NCBI GenBank assembly: GCA_000437435.1
Contig: FR899627.1
Location: 92,613 to 156,612 of the forward strand
Direction: 5' to 3'
From: Clostridium sp. CAG:768
Lineage (GTDB): Bacteria > Cyanobacteriota > Vampirovibrionia > Gastranaerophilales > Gastranaerophilaceae
Length of the DNA stretch: 64,000 bases
Under the pieces are notes generated by a model that did no database searches, was not told where the DNA came from, and saw nothing but the letters and a program-made list of their open reading frames with translations. This document shows, one piece after another, positions 51,683-59,989 of the stretch (positions within the stretch are counted from its first letter, which is position 1; each line of letters begins with the position of its first letter). A program made the translations under genes and the position numbers.

Positions 51683-52156
51683 TTAAACTATTCTATGAGT
51701 TTGATAATTTGCAGTTTGCAACGCTGCAATAAATTTTGAATAAGCTTCATTTACAGAACTAGAAGTTTTATTATACAAACCTTGGTCATACAAAGAATTT
51801 TTATCTGACATAGATGTCAATAAATCACCTTTATTTGAAACTTGATATTTAGACATCAAACTATTATTAATAGAGTTTTGTTGCTTTAATAAAGCCTCAT
51901 ATTCAGCTTCCAATTGTTTATAATTTGCGATCAAAGCTTCAGATTGAGCCTGGTGTTTTTCATATGCTTCCATTCGCATATTATAAAACGCTTCTGACGG
52001 ATTATATAAATATTTTGGATTGTTTTGAGCAAAAGTATGAATTGATTGAGATTTCAATTGAGCCAATTGAAATTTCTCATAAGAACCGTATTTTGCTTTT
52101 AATTCAGGACTTTTTTCAAATTGTTCCTTTGAAACATAGCTAATTGCATCAACCAT
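51683..52156 (-). CDS. Helical protein of unknown function
   Basis: This is a 157-residue protein beginning MVDAISYVSKEQF. A strongly helical central section (MRMEAYEKHQAQSEALIANY, then KQLEAEYEALLKQQNSINNS) is likely a coiled coil. It is Ser/Asn-rich after that, and ends TANYQTHRIV. It has no signal peptide or known domain. The ATG at 52156 follows TGAGGATTATT. The ATG at 52168 overlaps that site. Confidence 0.6.
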   Translation of the reverse strand: MVDAISYVSKEQFEKSPELKAKYGSYEKFQLAQLKSQSIHTFAQNNPKYLYNPSEAFYNMRMEAYEKHQAQSEALIANYKQLEAEYEALLKQQNSINNSLMSKYQVSNKGDLLTSMSDKNSLYDQGLYNKTSSSVNEAYSKFIAALQTANYQTHRIV

Positions 52157-52263
52157 AATAATCCTCAATCTCTTATACTCTACATATATAAAGTATTTAT
52201 TCCCGAAATAATTGCTTTTTATATTAAGTTTTATTACATAACAAATATTATAGATAATAATTA

Positions 52264-52347
52264 GTCATTGCGAGGCAACAGCCGAAGCAATCCAGCTTTT
52301 ATTTTTTCATAAGCTGGATTCTTTCGGGCATAAGCCCTCAGAATGAC
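52264..52347. repeat. 84-bp palindromic intergenic repeat (MITE-like)
   Basis: It starts GTCATTGCGAGG and ends CTCAGAATGAC (GTCATT/AATGAC termini). Inside, AATCCAGCTT pairs with AAGCTGGATT around a 12-base AT loop, so the whole element can fold into a long hairpin. Similar GTCATTGCGAGG... elements occur as dispersed intergenic repeats in many unrelated bacterial genomes. Confidence 0.75.
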
Positions 52348-52381
52348 AAAAGAAGAAAATCATATTTATTATGTAATTTTA

Positions 52382-52390
52382 TGCTAAAAT
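52382..52390 (+). promoter_or_regulatory. Extended -10 promoter of purB, leaderless
   Basis: TGC-TAAAAT is followed by AAAATT and then the ATG at 52397. No ribosome binding site is present. Confidence 0.6.
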
Positions 52391-52396
52391 AAAATT

Positions 52397-53692
52397 ATGA
52401 TTGAAAGATATTCACGTAAAGAAATTGCAGATATATGGGACTTACAGTCTAAGTTTCAATATTATTTAGATGTAGAAATTGCCGTTGCAGAAGCATATGC
52501 AGAATTCGGGAAATTTCCTAAAGAAGACATCCAGGAATTAAAAAAGAAAGCTAAATTTGATCTGAAAAGAATTGATGAAATCGAAGCAGAAGTAAAACAT
52601 GATGTTATCGCATTTTTAACCTGCGTAAATGAAAGTTTAGGCGATTTAGCAAAATATATGCATGTAGGAATGACAAGTTCTGATGTTATTGATACAGCTT
52701 TTGCTCTACAAATTCAAGACAGCGGAAAAATTATTCTAAAAGACTTAGACGAAACAATTCAATCATTAAAAGATTTAGCAAACAAACATAAAAATACAAT
52801 TTGCATAGGACGTTCTCATGGAATTCATGCAGAGGTAATGACATTTGGAGTTAAAATCTGTAATTGGATTGATATTTTAGAACGTCAAAGAGCTAATTTT
52901 ATCCACGCACTTGATGAAATCAGAGTTGGACAAATTTCAGGACCTGTCGGAACATACAGTAATATTCCTCCTGAAATTGAACAAATTACTTGCAAAAATC
53001 TTGGTCTAAGACCTGCAAGAATTTCAACACAAATTATTGCAAGAGATTACCACGCATACTTTATTCAATCCTTAGCTCTTATTGCAAGCGTAATTGAACA
53101 ATTCGCAACAGAAATCAGACATTTACAACGTACTGAAGTATTAGAGGTAGAAGAAGGATTCGGGAAAAATCAAAAAGGTTCTTCTGCTATGCCTCATAAG
53201 AAAAACCCTGTTTTATCAGAAAACTTATGCGGACTTGCAAGAGTTGTGAGAGCAAATTCAATAGTTGCACTGGAAAACATTCCGCTATGGCATGAGAGAG
53301 ATATTTCACACAGTTCTGCAGAAAGAATTATTTTCCCTGACAGTTTAACTCTTGTAGATTTTATGCTATCAAGATTTAACGGAATTGTTAAAAATTTAGT
53401 AGTACATGAAAAAAATATGCTTAAAAACACCGACAAATTTGGCGGTATAGTATTCTCACAAAAAGTATTACTAAAACTTGTTGAAAAAGGTCTGACAAGA
53501 GAAAACGCATACAGATTAGTCCAAAGAAATGCCCTTGATGCATTTGAAAATGATGGCGATTTCAGGGTAAATCTTCTAAATGATGAAGACGTCACAAAAT
53601 TGCTTACACCTGTTGAAATAGATGAAATTTTCAACAAAGAAGAATTTTTGAAAAATATTAATACAATCTATTCAAAAATACTTGATTTATAA
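52397..53692 (+). CDS. purB: Adenylosuccinate lyase
   Basis: Catalyses two steps of purine synthesis (release of fumarate from SAICAR and from adenylosuccinate). The 431-residue protein has the superfamily signature GSSAMPHKKNPVLSENLCGL, the substrate-site VGMTSSDVIDTAFALQI and RSHGIHAEVMTFGVKICNW (catalytic His), and the C-terminal ADSL_C region (FGGIVFSQKVLLKLVEKGL). The start matches the family N-terminus (MIERYSRKEIADIW). It is predicted leaderless. Confidence 0.96.
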   Translation: MIERYSRKEIADIWDLQSKFQYYLDVEIAVAEAYAEFGKFPKEDIQELKKKAKFDLKRIDEIEAEVKHDVIAFLTCVNESLGDLAKYMHVGMTSSDVIDTAFALQIQDSGKIILKDLDETIQSLKDLANKHKNTICIGRSHGIHAEVMTFGVKICNWIDILERQRANFIHALDEIRVGQISGPVGTYSNIPPEIEQITCKNLGLRPARISTQIIARDYHAYFIQSLALIASVIEQFATEIRHLQRTEVLEVEEGFGKNQKGSSAMPHKKNPVLSENLCGLARVVRANSIVALENIPLWHERDISHSSAERIIFPDSLTLVDFMLSRFNGIVKNLVVHEKNMLKNTDKFGGIVFSQKVLLKLVEKGLTRENAYRLVQRNALDAFENDGDFRVNLLNDEDVTKLLTPVEIDEIFNKEEFLKNINTIYSKILDL

Positions 53693-53735
53693 GCGTAAAT
53701 ACGGTAAAATTAATATATACGAGGAAGTTTATATA

Positions 53736-53984
53736 ATGTCAAAGATAAAAATAACTGTATGTATGGGAAGTTCGTGTTTTGCTCGCGGGAATCAACAAAA
53801 TCTTGCGTTTATTGAGGCTTTTATAAAAACTCATGATTTAGAAGCTGAAATAGATCTTGCAGGTGCAAGATGCGAAAATAAATGTGCATCAGGTCCTAAT
53901 GTTACCATTAACGGAGTTGAATACAACAGCGTTAATGAAGAAAAACTTGAAGAAATTTTAACTAAATTAGTTAATAAAAAATAA
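53736..53984 (+). CDS. Thioredoxin-like [2Fe-2S] ferredoxin (NuoE/HydC-like), copy 1
   Basis: This is an 82-residue protein with the four-cysteine 2Fe-2S pattern of the 24-kDa NADH dehydrogenase family: CMGSSC (C-x4-C) and CENKC (C-x3-C), in a thioredoxin-like fold. It likely passes electrons to or from the hydrogenase encoded next. GAGGAAG precedes the ATG at 53736. The start at 53682 would overlap purB. It is the first gene of the H2-sensing operon, with 27 bases to the next gene. Confidence 0.85.
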   Translation: MSKIKITVCMGSSCFARGNQQNLAFIEAFIKTHDLEAEIDLAGARCENKCASGPNVTINGVEYNSVNEEKLEEILTKLVNKK

Positions 53985-54011
53985 TACGCATCTTAATAAT
54001 GGAGAATAAAA

Positions 54012-55733
54012 ATGGATAGTCATTATCCCGTCTACACATTGATTAACGAATGTCATGACTGTTATAAATGTATTAGAGAATGTCCTGTAAAAGCAATTAA
54101 AATTGAAAACGGACACGCATCAGTAATCCCTGATAAATGTATTGCTTGCGGGAATTGCGTAAAAGCTTGTCCTTCAAACGCAAAAAGGGTAAGAAGCGAC
54201 ATAGCAAAAGCAAAAAATTTAATTCTTGCTCAGAAAAAAGTTTTTGTATCTCTTGCTCCTTCTTGGAGCGGGGTATTTGAACATTCTCCTAAAAAAATGA
54301 TTGCGATTTTAAAATCATTAGGTTTTTCTGAAGTATCAGAAACCGCTCTTGGTGCTCAAGAAGTTTCAATAAAAACAGCAGAGATTTTAAACAGTGCAGA
54401 TCGAGGACTTTTTATATCAAGTGCCTGCCCTGTAATTGTCGATTACATCAAGCATTACCGTCCGGAATTTTTAAAATGTATAACTCCAATCGGTTCTCCA
54501 GCAATGACACATGCAAAAATTTTAAGAGAAAAATATGGAGATGACATTTCAATAGTCTTTATTGGACCTTGTATCGGCAAAAAAAATGAAGTTTCATACA
54601 CTGATTTAATAGATGTTGCATTAACATTTGAAGAATTAAAAATATGGATTCACGATGAAGGTCTTGATGTAGCAGGTATTACCTCAAATGAAGATAATAA
54701 ATTTGTACCATACACAGCCTTTGAAGGAGCATTATACCCAATTGACGGCGGTATGAATGAAACCTTAAAAAGAATTGGTGTAAAAGACGGAATTCAACTA
54801 ATAGATGTCTGCGGATTACACGCTTTTGAAAGAGCTTTAAACAATCTTAACCCTGACAAAATTGATAAAACAATTTTTGTAGAAGCTCTTGCATGCGAAG
54901 GCGGTTGTATTGGCGGACCTTGTATTTCAACCAATAAAGCTAGTTTATCTATCGTATCAGATGTTTTATCTAAAGTAAAAAACAGAGAATATATCCCTAA
55001 AAAAGCAACAACCATCGTTGATTACGATATGAAACAATGCAAAGTTGTAACAAAGGAATATCCATTAGAAGATATATTAAAAACATTAAAAAGAATAGGT
55101 AAACACACAGTAGACGATGAATTAAACTGTGGCGGATGCGGATATGCAACCTGCAGAGATTTAGCAAAAGCCTTACTTGATGGAGATGCAGAACCATCAA
55201 TGTGCGTTTCTTACATGAGAAAAATTGCCGTCAGAAAAGCTGCTGCAATGATTAGATGTATGCCTGCAGCTGTCGTAATGGTAGACAACAATATGAATAT
55301 TCTTGAAGCCAATGACAGTTTTATGAAAATGTTTACAGGTGAAATGTATGATGTCTTTAAAGCTAGACCTGACGGACTTGCAGGTGCTGCAATTGATAGA
55401 ATTGTAGATTTTGCAGACATATTCAAAACAATCCTAAAAACAGGAAAAGATATCCACAAAGAACGCTACCACGTAAAAAATAAATTATATGACATTTCAG
55501 CTTTTACAATTGAAGAAAATGAAATTGTCGGAGCTGTAATCACAGATGTAACATCTTCTGAAACAAACAGAGAAAAAATTTCGCAAAAAGCCCACGAAGT
55601 TATATCAAAAAATATTTCAATCGTACAAGAAATTGCCTGCCTGTTAGGTGAACATATGGTTGAAACAGAAACTCTCTTAAGCTCTATTGCTGAAGACTAT
55701 GATGATAATAATGATAACGAGGGTAATAATTAG
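54012..55733 (+). CDS. Sensory [FeFe] hydrogenase with PAS domain (HydS-like, group C)
   Basis: This is a 573-residue protein. Two 4Fe-4S motifs are at the N-terminus (CHDCYKCIRECPVKAI; CIACGNCVKACPSNAK). The H-cluster domain follows with divergent signatures L1 SSACPVIVDYI, L2 GPCIGKKNEVS and L3 EALACEGGCIGGPC. A PF04060-type Fe-S segment comes next (CGGCGYATCRDLAKALLDGD, then AEPSMC), followed by a PAS domain (about residues 415-500, MPAAVVMVDNNMNILEANDS) and a C-terminal helix. The layout is that of group C sensory hydrogenases, which detect H2 and signal through a phosphatase or kinase. The next gene, a SpoIIE phosphatase, overlaps its stop (TAGTG). Confidence 0.88.
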   Translation: MDSHYPVYTLINECHDCYKCIRECPVKAIKIENGHASVIPDKCIACGNCVKACPSNAKRVRSDIAKAKNLILAQKKVFVSLAPSWSGVFEHSPKKMIAILKSLGFSEVSETALGAQEVSIKTAEILNSADRGLFISSACPVIVDYIKHYRPEFLKCITPIGSPAMTHAKILREKYGDDISIVFIGPCIGKKNEVSYTDLIDVALTFEELKIWIHDEGLDVAGITSNEDNKFVPYTAFEGALYPIDGGMNETLKRIGVKDGIQLIDVCGLHAFERALNNLNPDKIDKTIFVEALACEGGCIGGPCISTNKASLSIVSDVLSKVKNREYIPKKATTIVDYDMKQCKVVTKEYPLEDILKTLKRIGKHTVDDELNCGGCGYATCRDLAKALLDGDAEPSMCVSYMRKIAVRKAAAMIRCMPAAVVMVDNNMNILEANDSFMKMFTGEMYDVFKARPDGLAGAAIDRIVDFADIFKTILKTGKDIHKERYHVKNKLYDISAFTIEENEIVGAVITDVTSSETNREKISQKAHEVISKNISIVQEIACLLGEHMVETETLLSSIAEDYDDNNDNEGNN

Positions 55734-56896
55734 TGTTCATAGATATCGACTGCAGTCAAATGAAAAAATATAACCAAAATGCTTATGGGGATTATTTTAT
55801 TTCCAAAAGATATCCCGATGAAGCAAAATTGATTGCTGTCCTATCAGACGGACTCGGAAGCGGAATTAAAGCCAATATATTATCCTGCATGACAGCTACA
55901 ATGCTATTAAAGTTTATTGAAGGTGACCAAATACCTATAAGCAAAGCTGCGGAAATTATTATGAATTCACTTCCTGTCTGTCAGGTAAGAAAAATAAGTT
56001 ACTCAACATTTTCTGCAATAGAAGTTGATGATGACGGGAATGCTAAAATAGTTGAAGAAGGAAATCCCGAATTCATATGGATTAGAGAAAATGAAATTCT
56101 AAGACCAGAATTCAAATCAATCCCGTCAAAAACATTCAAAAACAGATGCCTAAAAGTTTATAGAATAAACCTTAAACTTGGCGACAGATTAATATTCTGT
56201 TCAGATGGCGTAACACAATCAGGACTCGGAAGCGGAAGATTAAAACTCGGACTTAGAAGAGAAGGATTAATAACCCTTTTACAGGACAAATTAAAAAATA
56301 ATCCAGATATTTCAAGTACAGAACTTTCTCAATATATCGTAAGTCAAGCAAGAAATATTGAAACAGATAGATTACCCAAAGATGACATTTCAGCCTGCGT
56401 ATTATTTTTCAGAGAACCTAGAGAATCTCTTGTATTCACAGGTCCGCCATATCATCAAGAAAAAGACGCAGAATATGCAAAAATATTTGACAAATTCAAA
56501 GGCAAAAAAGCAATAGCAGGGGGCACAACAGCAAACCTAATTTCAAGAGAACTAAACAGACCAATCACAATGGATACAACAATCAGTATAGGGAAACTCC
56601 CAGCCTGTTCATATATGGATGGTGTTGACTTAGTCACTGAAGGGATTTTAACTCTAACAAAAACCTTAGAATATCTTGAAGCAAATACCCCAGATATTGA
56701 CAATGCAGCAGGTAAGTTGGTAAAATTCTTATTAGATAGTGATTGCATAACATTCATGGTAGGCGCAAAACTAAATCAAGCACACTATGATCCTGCATTA
56801 CCAATAGAAATTGAAATCAGAAAAAATATAATTAAAAAAATTGCAAATGTACTGCAAAATAAATATTTCAAAAAAGTTAATATTCAATATATGTAA
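55733..56896 (+). CDS. SpoIIE-family PP2C phosphatase coupled to the H2 sensor
   Basis: This is a 387-residue serine phosphatase. The PP2C metal-binding pattern is DYFISKRYPDEAKLIAVLSD, then GLGSGIKANILSCM. GDRLIFCSDGVTQSGLGSGR and LPKDDISACVLFF follow, which are the later Asp sites. The C-terminal half (from about residue 235) is a less familiar domain that often follows in this gene pair. The start is GTG, overlapping the sensor stop by one base (translational coupling). It presumably turns H2 sensing into dephosphorylation of an anti-sigma antagonist or similar target. No such target is in the window. Confidence 0.85.
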   Translation: MFIDIDCSQMKKYNQNAYGDYFISKRYPDEAKLIAVLSDGLGSGIKANILSCMTATMLLKFIEGDQIPISKAAEIIMNSLPVCQVRKISYSTFSAIEVDDDGNAKIVEEGNPEFIWIRENEILRPEFKSIPSKTFKNRCLKVYRINLKLGDRLIFCSDGVTQSGLGSGRLKLGLRREGLITLLQDKLKNNPDISSTELSQYIVSQARNIETDRLPKDDISACVLFFREPRESLVFTGPPYHQEKDAEYAKIFDKFKGKKAIAGGTTANLISRELNRPITMDTTISIGKLPACSYMDGVDLVTEGILTLTKTLEYLEANTPDIDNAAGKLVKFLLDSDCITFMVGAKLNQAHYDPALPIEIEIRKNIIKKIANVLQNKYFKKVNIQYM

Positions 56897-56937
56897 ATTG
56901 CAAAAGTAAAATCAAAGTTAATAGAGAGGATAAAAAA

Positions 56938-57198
56938 ATGGACAAAAAAATTAGTGTTAAAGTATGTTTAGGGACAACATGTTTTGTAATGGGTTCATCA
57001 AATTTGCAAGAATTAATTGAAACAGTTCCAGCAAAATACGGTGACAGAGTAGAAGTATCTGGCGTTCCTTGCCTTGGACTTTGCTCAATTGATTGGGAAT
57101 TTTCAAAAGCTCCATATGTAAAAGTTGATGATGATGTAATCAAAGAAGCAACTGTTGAAAAAGTTTTAAAAGCAATTGATGAAAAATTGAATAAATAG
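56938..57198 (+). CDS. Thioredoxin-like [2Fe-2S] ferredoxin (NuoE/HydC-like), copy 2
   Basis: This is an 86-residue paralogue of the gene at 53736, with cysteines in CLGTTC (C-x4-C) and CLGLC (C-x3-C). The remaining sequence (FVMGSSNLQELIETVPAKYG; VEVSGVP) matches the thioredoxin-like fold. It closes the sensor-phosphatase operon (41-base gap, GAGAGGA ribosome site). A strong terminator follows, so the catalytic hydrogenase downstream is a separate unit. Confidence 0.85.
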   Translation: MDKKISVKVCLGTTCFVMGSSNLQELIETVPAKYGDRVEVSGVPCLGLCSIDWEFSKAPYVKVDDDVIKEATVEKVLKAIDEKLNK

Positions 57199-57225
57199 AT
57201 AAATTAATAAAAATTTGAAATTACC

Positions 57226-57265
57226 ATAACACCTGATTAATAAATTTTAATCAGGTGTTATTATT
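57226..57265 (+). terminator. Terminator of the H2-sensing operon
   Basis: A 14-bp perfect stem ATAACACCTGATTA / TAATCAGGTGTTAT is followed by TATT-rich sequence. Confidence 0.85.
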
Positions 57266-57291
57266 ACCTTTGAAAAATTTCATGTTCATGC

Positions 57292-57327
57292 CATAATAAA
57301 ATTATGTGGAATAGCAAAGAGGTGTAG
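57292..57327 (+). promoter_or_regulatory. Promoter and leaderless 7-codon uORF ahead of the hydrogenase gene
   Basis: TGC-CATAAT (57289-57297), six bases, then ATG at 57304 opens a 7-codon frame (MWNSKEV, stop TAG at 57325). Its last codons GAG GTG form the ribosome site (57319-57324) of the hydrogenase gene, which starts at 57333. Confidence 0.5.
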
Positions 57328-57332
57328 AAAAA

Positions 57333-58799
57333 ATGGCAATGAATACCAGTACTCCAAAACAGACATCACATTTAAAAAGAGAAATTTTGGTAAGACTAAT
57401 AAAAGCATACTTAAGCGATAATTTTGAAGAAAATACAAGATTAATCCCTTATGACATGCGTCCAAAAGGTAGTGAAGTACCATATAGATGCTGTATTTTT
57501 AAAGAAAGAGCAATCCTAAGAGACAGAGCAATTGCAGGATTAGGATTTTCTATTGAAGAAACAGATGACAGCACTTTATTATCAGAATTAGCAGAAAAAG
57601 CTGAAAAAAGAGAAGCTCCAGAAGACAAACCGCTAACTGTTTTAACAACAGCTTGCAAAGGTTGTGTTCCTTCAAGAATTTATGTAACAGACCTATGTCA
57701 AGGTTGCGTAGCTAGACCTTGCGTAAATACTTGTAAATTTGGAGCAATCTCAATTCAAAACGGCAAATCAGTAATTGATCCTGCTAAATGTAAAAATTGC
57801 GGAATGTGTGCTCAAGTTTGCCCATATCAAGCAATTCAAAAAATCATCGTACCTTGCGAAAGCGCTTGCCCAGTAGGTGCAATTGCAAAAGATGAAGACG
57901 GTCATGCAAGAATTGATTTTGAAAAATGTATTTCTTGCGGAAAATGTGCATCAGCTTGTCCATTCGGCGCTGTACATGAAAAAAGCCAAATTATTGATGT
58001 ATTAAAAAATATAAAAGCAGGTAAAAAAGTAATTGCAATGGTAGCACCTGCAATGTTTGGCCAATTACCTTGCACTCCAAAACAACTAAAAGAAGCTATT
58101 ATGAAACTTGGCTTTACAGATGTTTATGAAGTAGCACAAGGTGCAGATGTAACTACAAAAAATGAAGCAGCTGAATTTGTAGAAAGATTGGAAAAAGGTG
58201 CAGAATTTATGACAACATCTTGTTGTGCAGGTTACAATGAGCTTGTTGATAAACATATTCCTGATATGAAACCTTTCAGATCAGACACAAAAACTCCAAT
58301 GTACTATACAGCAGAAATCGTAAAACAAGAAAATCCAGATGCTGTTACAGTATTCTTCAGCCCTTGCGTTGCTAAAAAACGTGAAGCTCTAAATAATTCA
58401 AACGTAGATTACGTTCTAAATTACGAAGAAATCGGTGCTTGGATGATTGCTTTAGGAATACAAGTTGCAGAATGCGGAGAAAGTGAATTCAAAACAGAAG
58501 CATCTGCAGAAAGCAGAAATTATTGTGTAACAGGCGGAGTTGCAAAAGCAGTTCAAACATTGTTACCTGAAGAAATTCCTGCACACCCTGTAATTATTGA
58601 CGGATTAACAAAACAAACTGTAAGAGATTTGAAAAAATATGCTAAAAACGGTATGTGCGATTTAGGTAACTTAATTGAAGTTATGGCTTGCACAGGCGGT
58701 TGCTTAGGCGGAAACTCGACAGTAAACGCAATAAAACCGGCATTAAAACAGGTTACAAATTACGTAAATGAAAGTACTTCTATAAAAGAACAAAAATAA
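57333..58799 (+). CDS. hydA: [FeFe] hydrogenase, group B
   Basis: This is a 488-residue iron-only hydrogenase that makes or uses H2 with ferredoxin. After an N-terminal extension (about 95 residues) come several Fe-S motifs (CKGCVPSRIYVTDLCQGC; CVNTCKFGAI; CKNCGMCAQVCPYQAI; CESACPVGAI; CISCGKCASACPFGAV). The H-cluster signatures follow: L1 MTTSCCAGYNELV, L2 SPCVAKKREAL and L3 EVMACTGGCLGGNS. The TSCCAGY form and the domain order fit group B. Two ATGs (57333 and 57339) are possible. GAGGTG fits the first. It has its own promoter and terminator. Confidence 0.93.
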   Translation: MAMNTSTPKQTSHLKREILVRLIKAYLSDNFEENTRLIPYDMRPKGSEVPYRCCIFKERAILRDRAIAGLGFSIEETDDSTLLSELAEKAEKREAPEDKPLTVLTTACKGCVPSRIYVTDLCQGCVARPCVNTCKFGAISIQNGKSVIDPAKCKNCGMCAQVCPYQAIQKIIVPCESACPVGAIAKDEDGHARIDFEKCISCGKCASACPFGAVHEKSQIIDVLKNIKAGKKVIAMVAPAMFGQLPCTPKQLKEAIMKLGFTDVYEVAQGADVTTKNEAAEFVERLEKGAEFMTTSCCAGYNELVDKHIPDMKPFRSDTKTPMYYTAEIVKQENPDAVTVFFSPCVAKKREALNNSNVDYVLNYEEIGAWMIALGIQVAECGESEFKTEASAESRNYCVTGGVAKAVQTLLPEEIPAHPVIIDGLTKQTVRDLKKYAKNGMCDLGNLIEVMACTGGCLGGNSTVNAIKPALKQVTNYVNESTSIKEQK

Positions 58800-58805
58800 A
58801 AAAAT

Positions 58806-58836
58806 AAAAAGCGGGAATTAAAATCCCGCTTTTTTA
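58806..58836 (+). terminator. Terminator of the group-B hydrogenase gene
   Basis: The stem AAAAAGCGGGA-type / TCCCGCTTTTT has a T run. Its T run leads straight into the dxr -10. Confidence 0.88.
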
Positions 58837-58839
58837 TTA

Positions 58840-58845
58840 TATAAT
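58840..58845 (+). promoter_or_regulatory. Leaderless -10 of dxr
   Basis: TATAAT is followed by AAAACT and then the ATG at 58852, with no ribosome binding site. Confidence 0.55.
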
Positions 58846-58851
58846 AAAACT

Positions 58852-59961
58852 ATGGAAAATAAGAAGAGAAAAATAAGTATAATCGGTTCCACAGGCTCAA
58901 TCGGAACTCAAGCATTAGAAGTTATTGAAAAATTACAGGATAAATTTGAAATTATAGCTCTTGCAGGCGGTCACAATAAAGATCTTTTGCAAAAACAAGC
59001 AGAAAAGTTTAAACCTAAATACACCTGCCTTGGGGAAGAAGGTTTAGAAAAAATTTGTTCTGATAAAGAAAATGATATTATCTTGGTAGCTTGCTCTGGA
59101 AAAATTGGACTTCGTCCGACATTAACAGCTATTAAAAACGGGATTGATATTGCACTTGCAAATAAAGAAACACTTGTTATGGCAGGTGATATTGTAATGA
59201 AAGAAGCAAAAAAATACGGAGTAAATATAATCCCTGTAGATAGCGAACATTGTGCAATTCATCAATGCATAAAAGATATTACACAAGTTGATAAATTAAT
59301 AATAACAGCTTCAGGCGGCCCATTTTTGCACAAATCAATAGATGATATGAAAAATGCAACAGTTGAGCAAGCTCTTGCTCATCCACGTTGGAATATGGGT
59401 AAAAAAATTACCGTAGATAGTGCAACTTTGATGAATAAGGGATTGGAAATAATTGAAGCTCACCACTTATTCGGATTTGATTATGATAAAATTGATGTTG
59501 TAGTACACCCTCAAAGTATTGTACATTCTGCAATTGAATACGTTGATGGTAGTGTTCTTGCTCAAATTGGCTTGCCTAGTATGCATATTCCTATCCAATA
59601 TGCAATCACTTACCCTGAACGCTTTGAAGGTATTAAATCAAAAAGTTTCAGTTTTGCAGATATTGCAAGATTAGATTTTGAAAAACCTGATTATGAGAAA
59701 TTCCCAACAGTTAAACTTGCTTATGAAATGGGTAAACTCGGCGGAACTGCAACTGTATGTATGAATGCAGCGAACGAAGAAGCAGTATTTGCATTTCTTG
59801 ACGGAAAAATAAAACTTTATAACATATACGAAATAACAAAAAAAATGTGCAATGAACATAAAGTTATAAAAAATCCGACAATTGATGAAATCTTTGCGGT
59901 AGATAAAGAAATCCGAGAAAAAACAAAAGAATTAATTATGTTGCAATATGCATTAAAATAG
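58852..59961 (+). CDS. dxr: 1-deoxy-D-xylulose 5-phosphate reductoisomerase
   Basis: Second step of the MEP isoprenoid pathway: DXP to MEP, NADPH and metal dependent. The 369-residue protein has the NADPH site ISIIGSTGSIGTQALEVI, ALANKETLVMAGDIV, the metal-binding PVDSEHCAIHQCI, SGGPF, LAHPRWNMGKKITVDSATLM and MNKGLEIIEAHHLFG. All active-site blocks are intact. It is predicted leaderless. The pseudopilin gene starts 28 bases after its stop. Confidence 0.96.
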   Translation: MENKKRKISIIGSTGSIGTQALEVIEKLQDKFEIIALAGGHNKDLLQKQAEKFKPKYTCLGEEGLEKICSDKENDIILVACSGKIGLRPTLTAIKNGIDIALANKETLVMAGDIVMKEAKKYGVNIIPVDSEHCAIHQCIKDITQVDKLIITASGGPFLHKSIDDMKNATVEQALAHPRWNMGKKITVDSATLMNKGLEIIEAHHLFGFDYDKIDVVVHPQSIVHSAIEYVDGSVLAQIGLPSMHIPIQYAITYPERFEGIKSKSFSFADIARLDFEKPDYEKFPTVKLAYEMGKLGGTATVCMNAANEEAVFAFLDGKIKLYNIYEITKKMCNEHKVIKNPTIDEIFAVDKEIREKTKELIMLQYALK

Positions 59962-59989
59962 TTTATACTTATAATTAAAGGAGGCTAAA

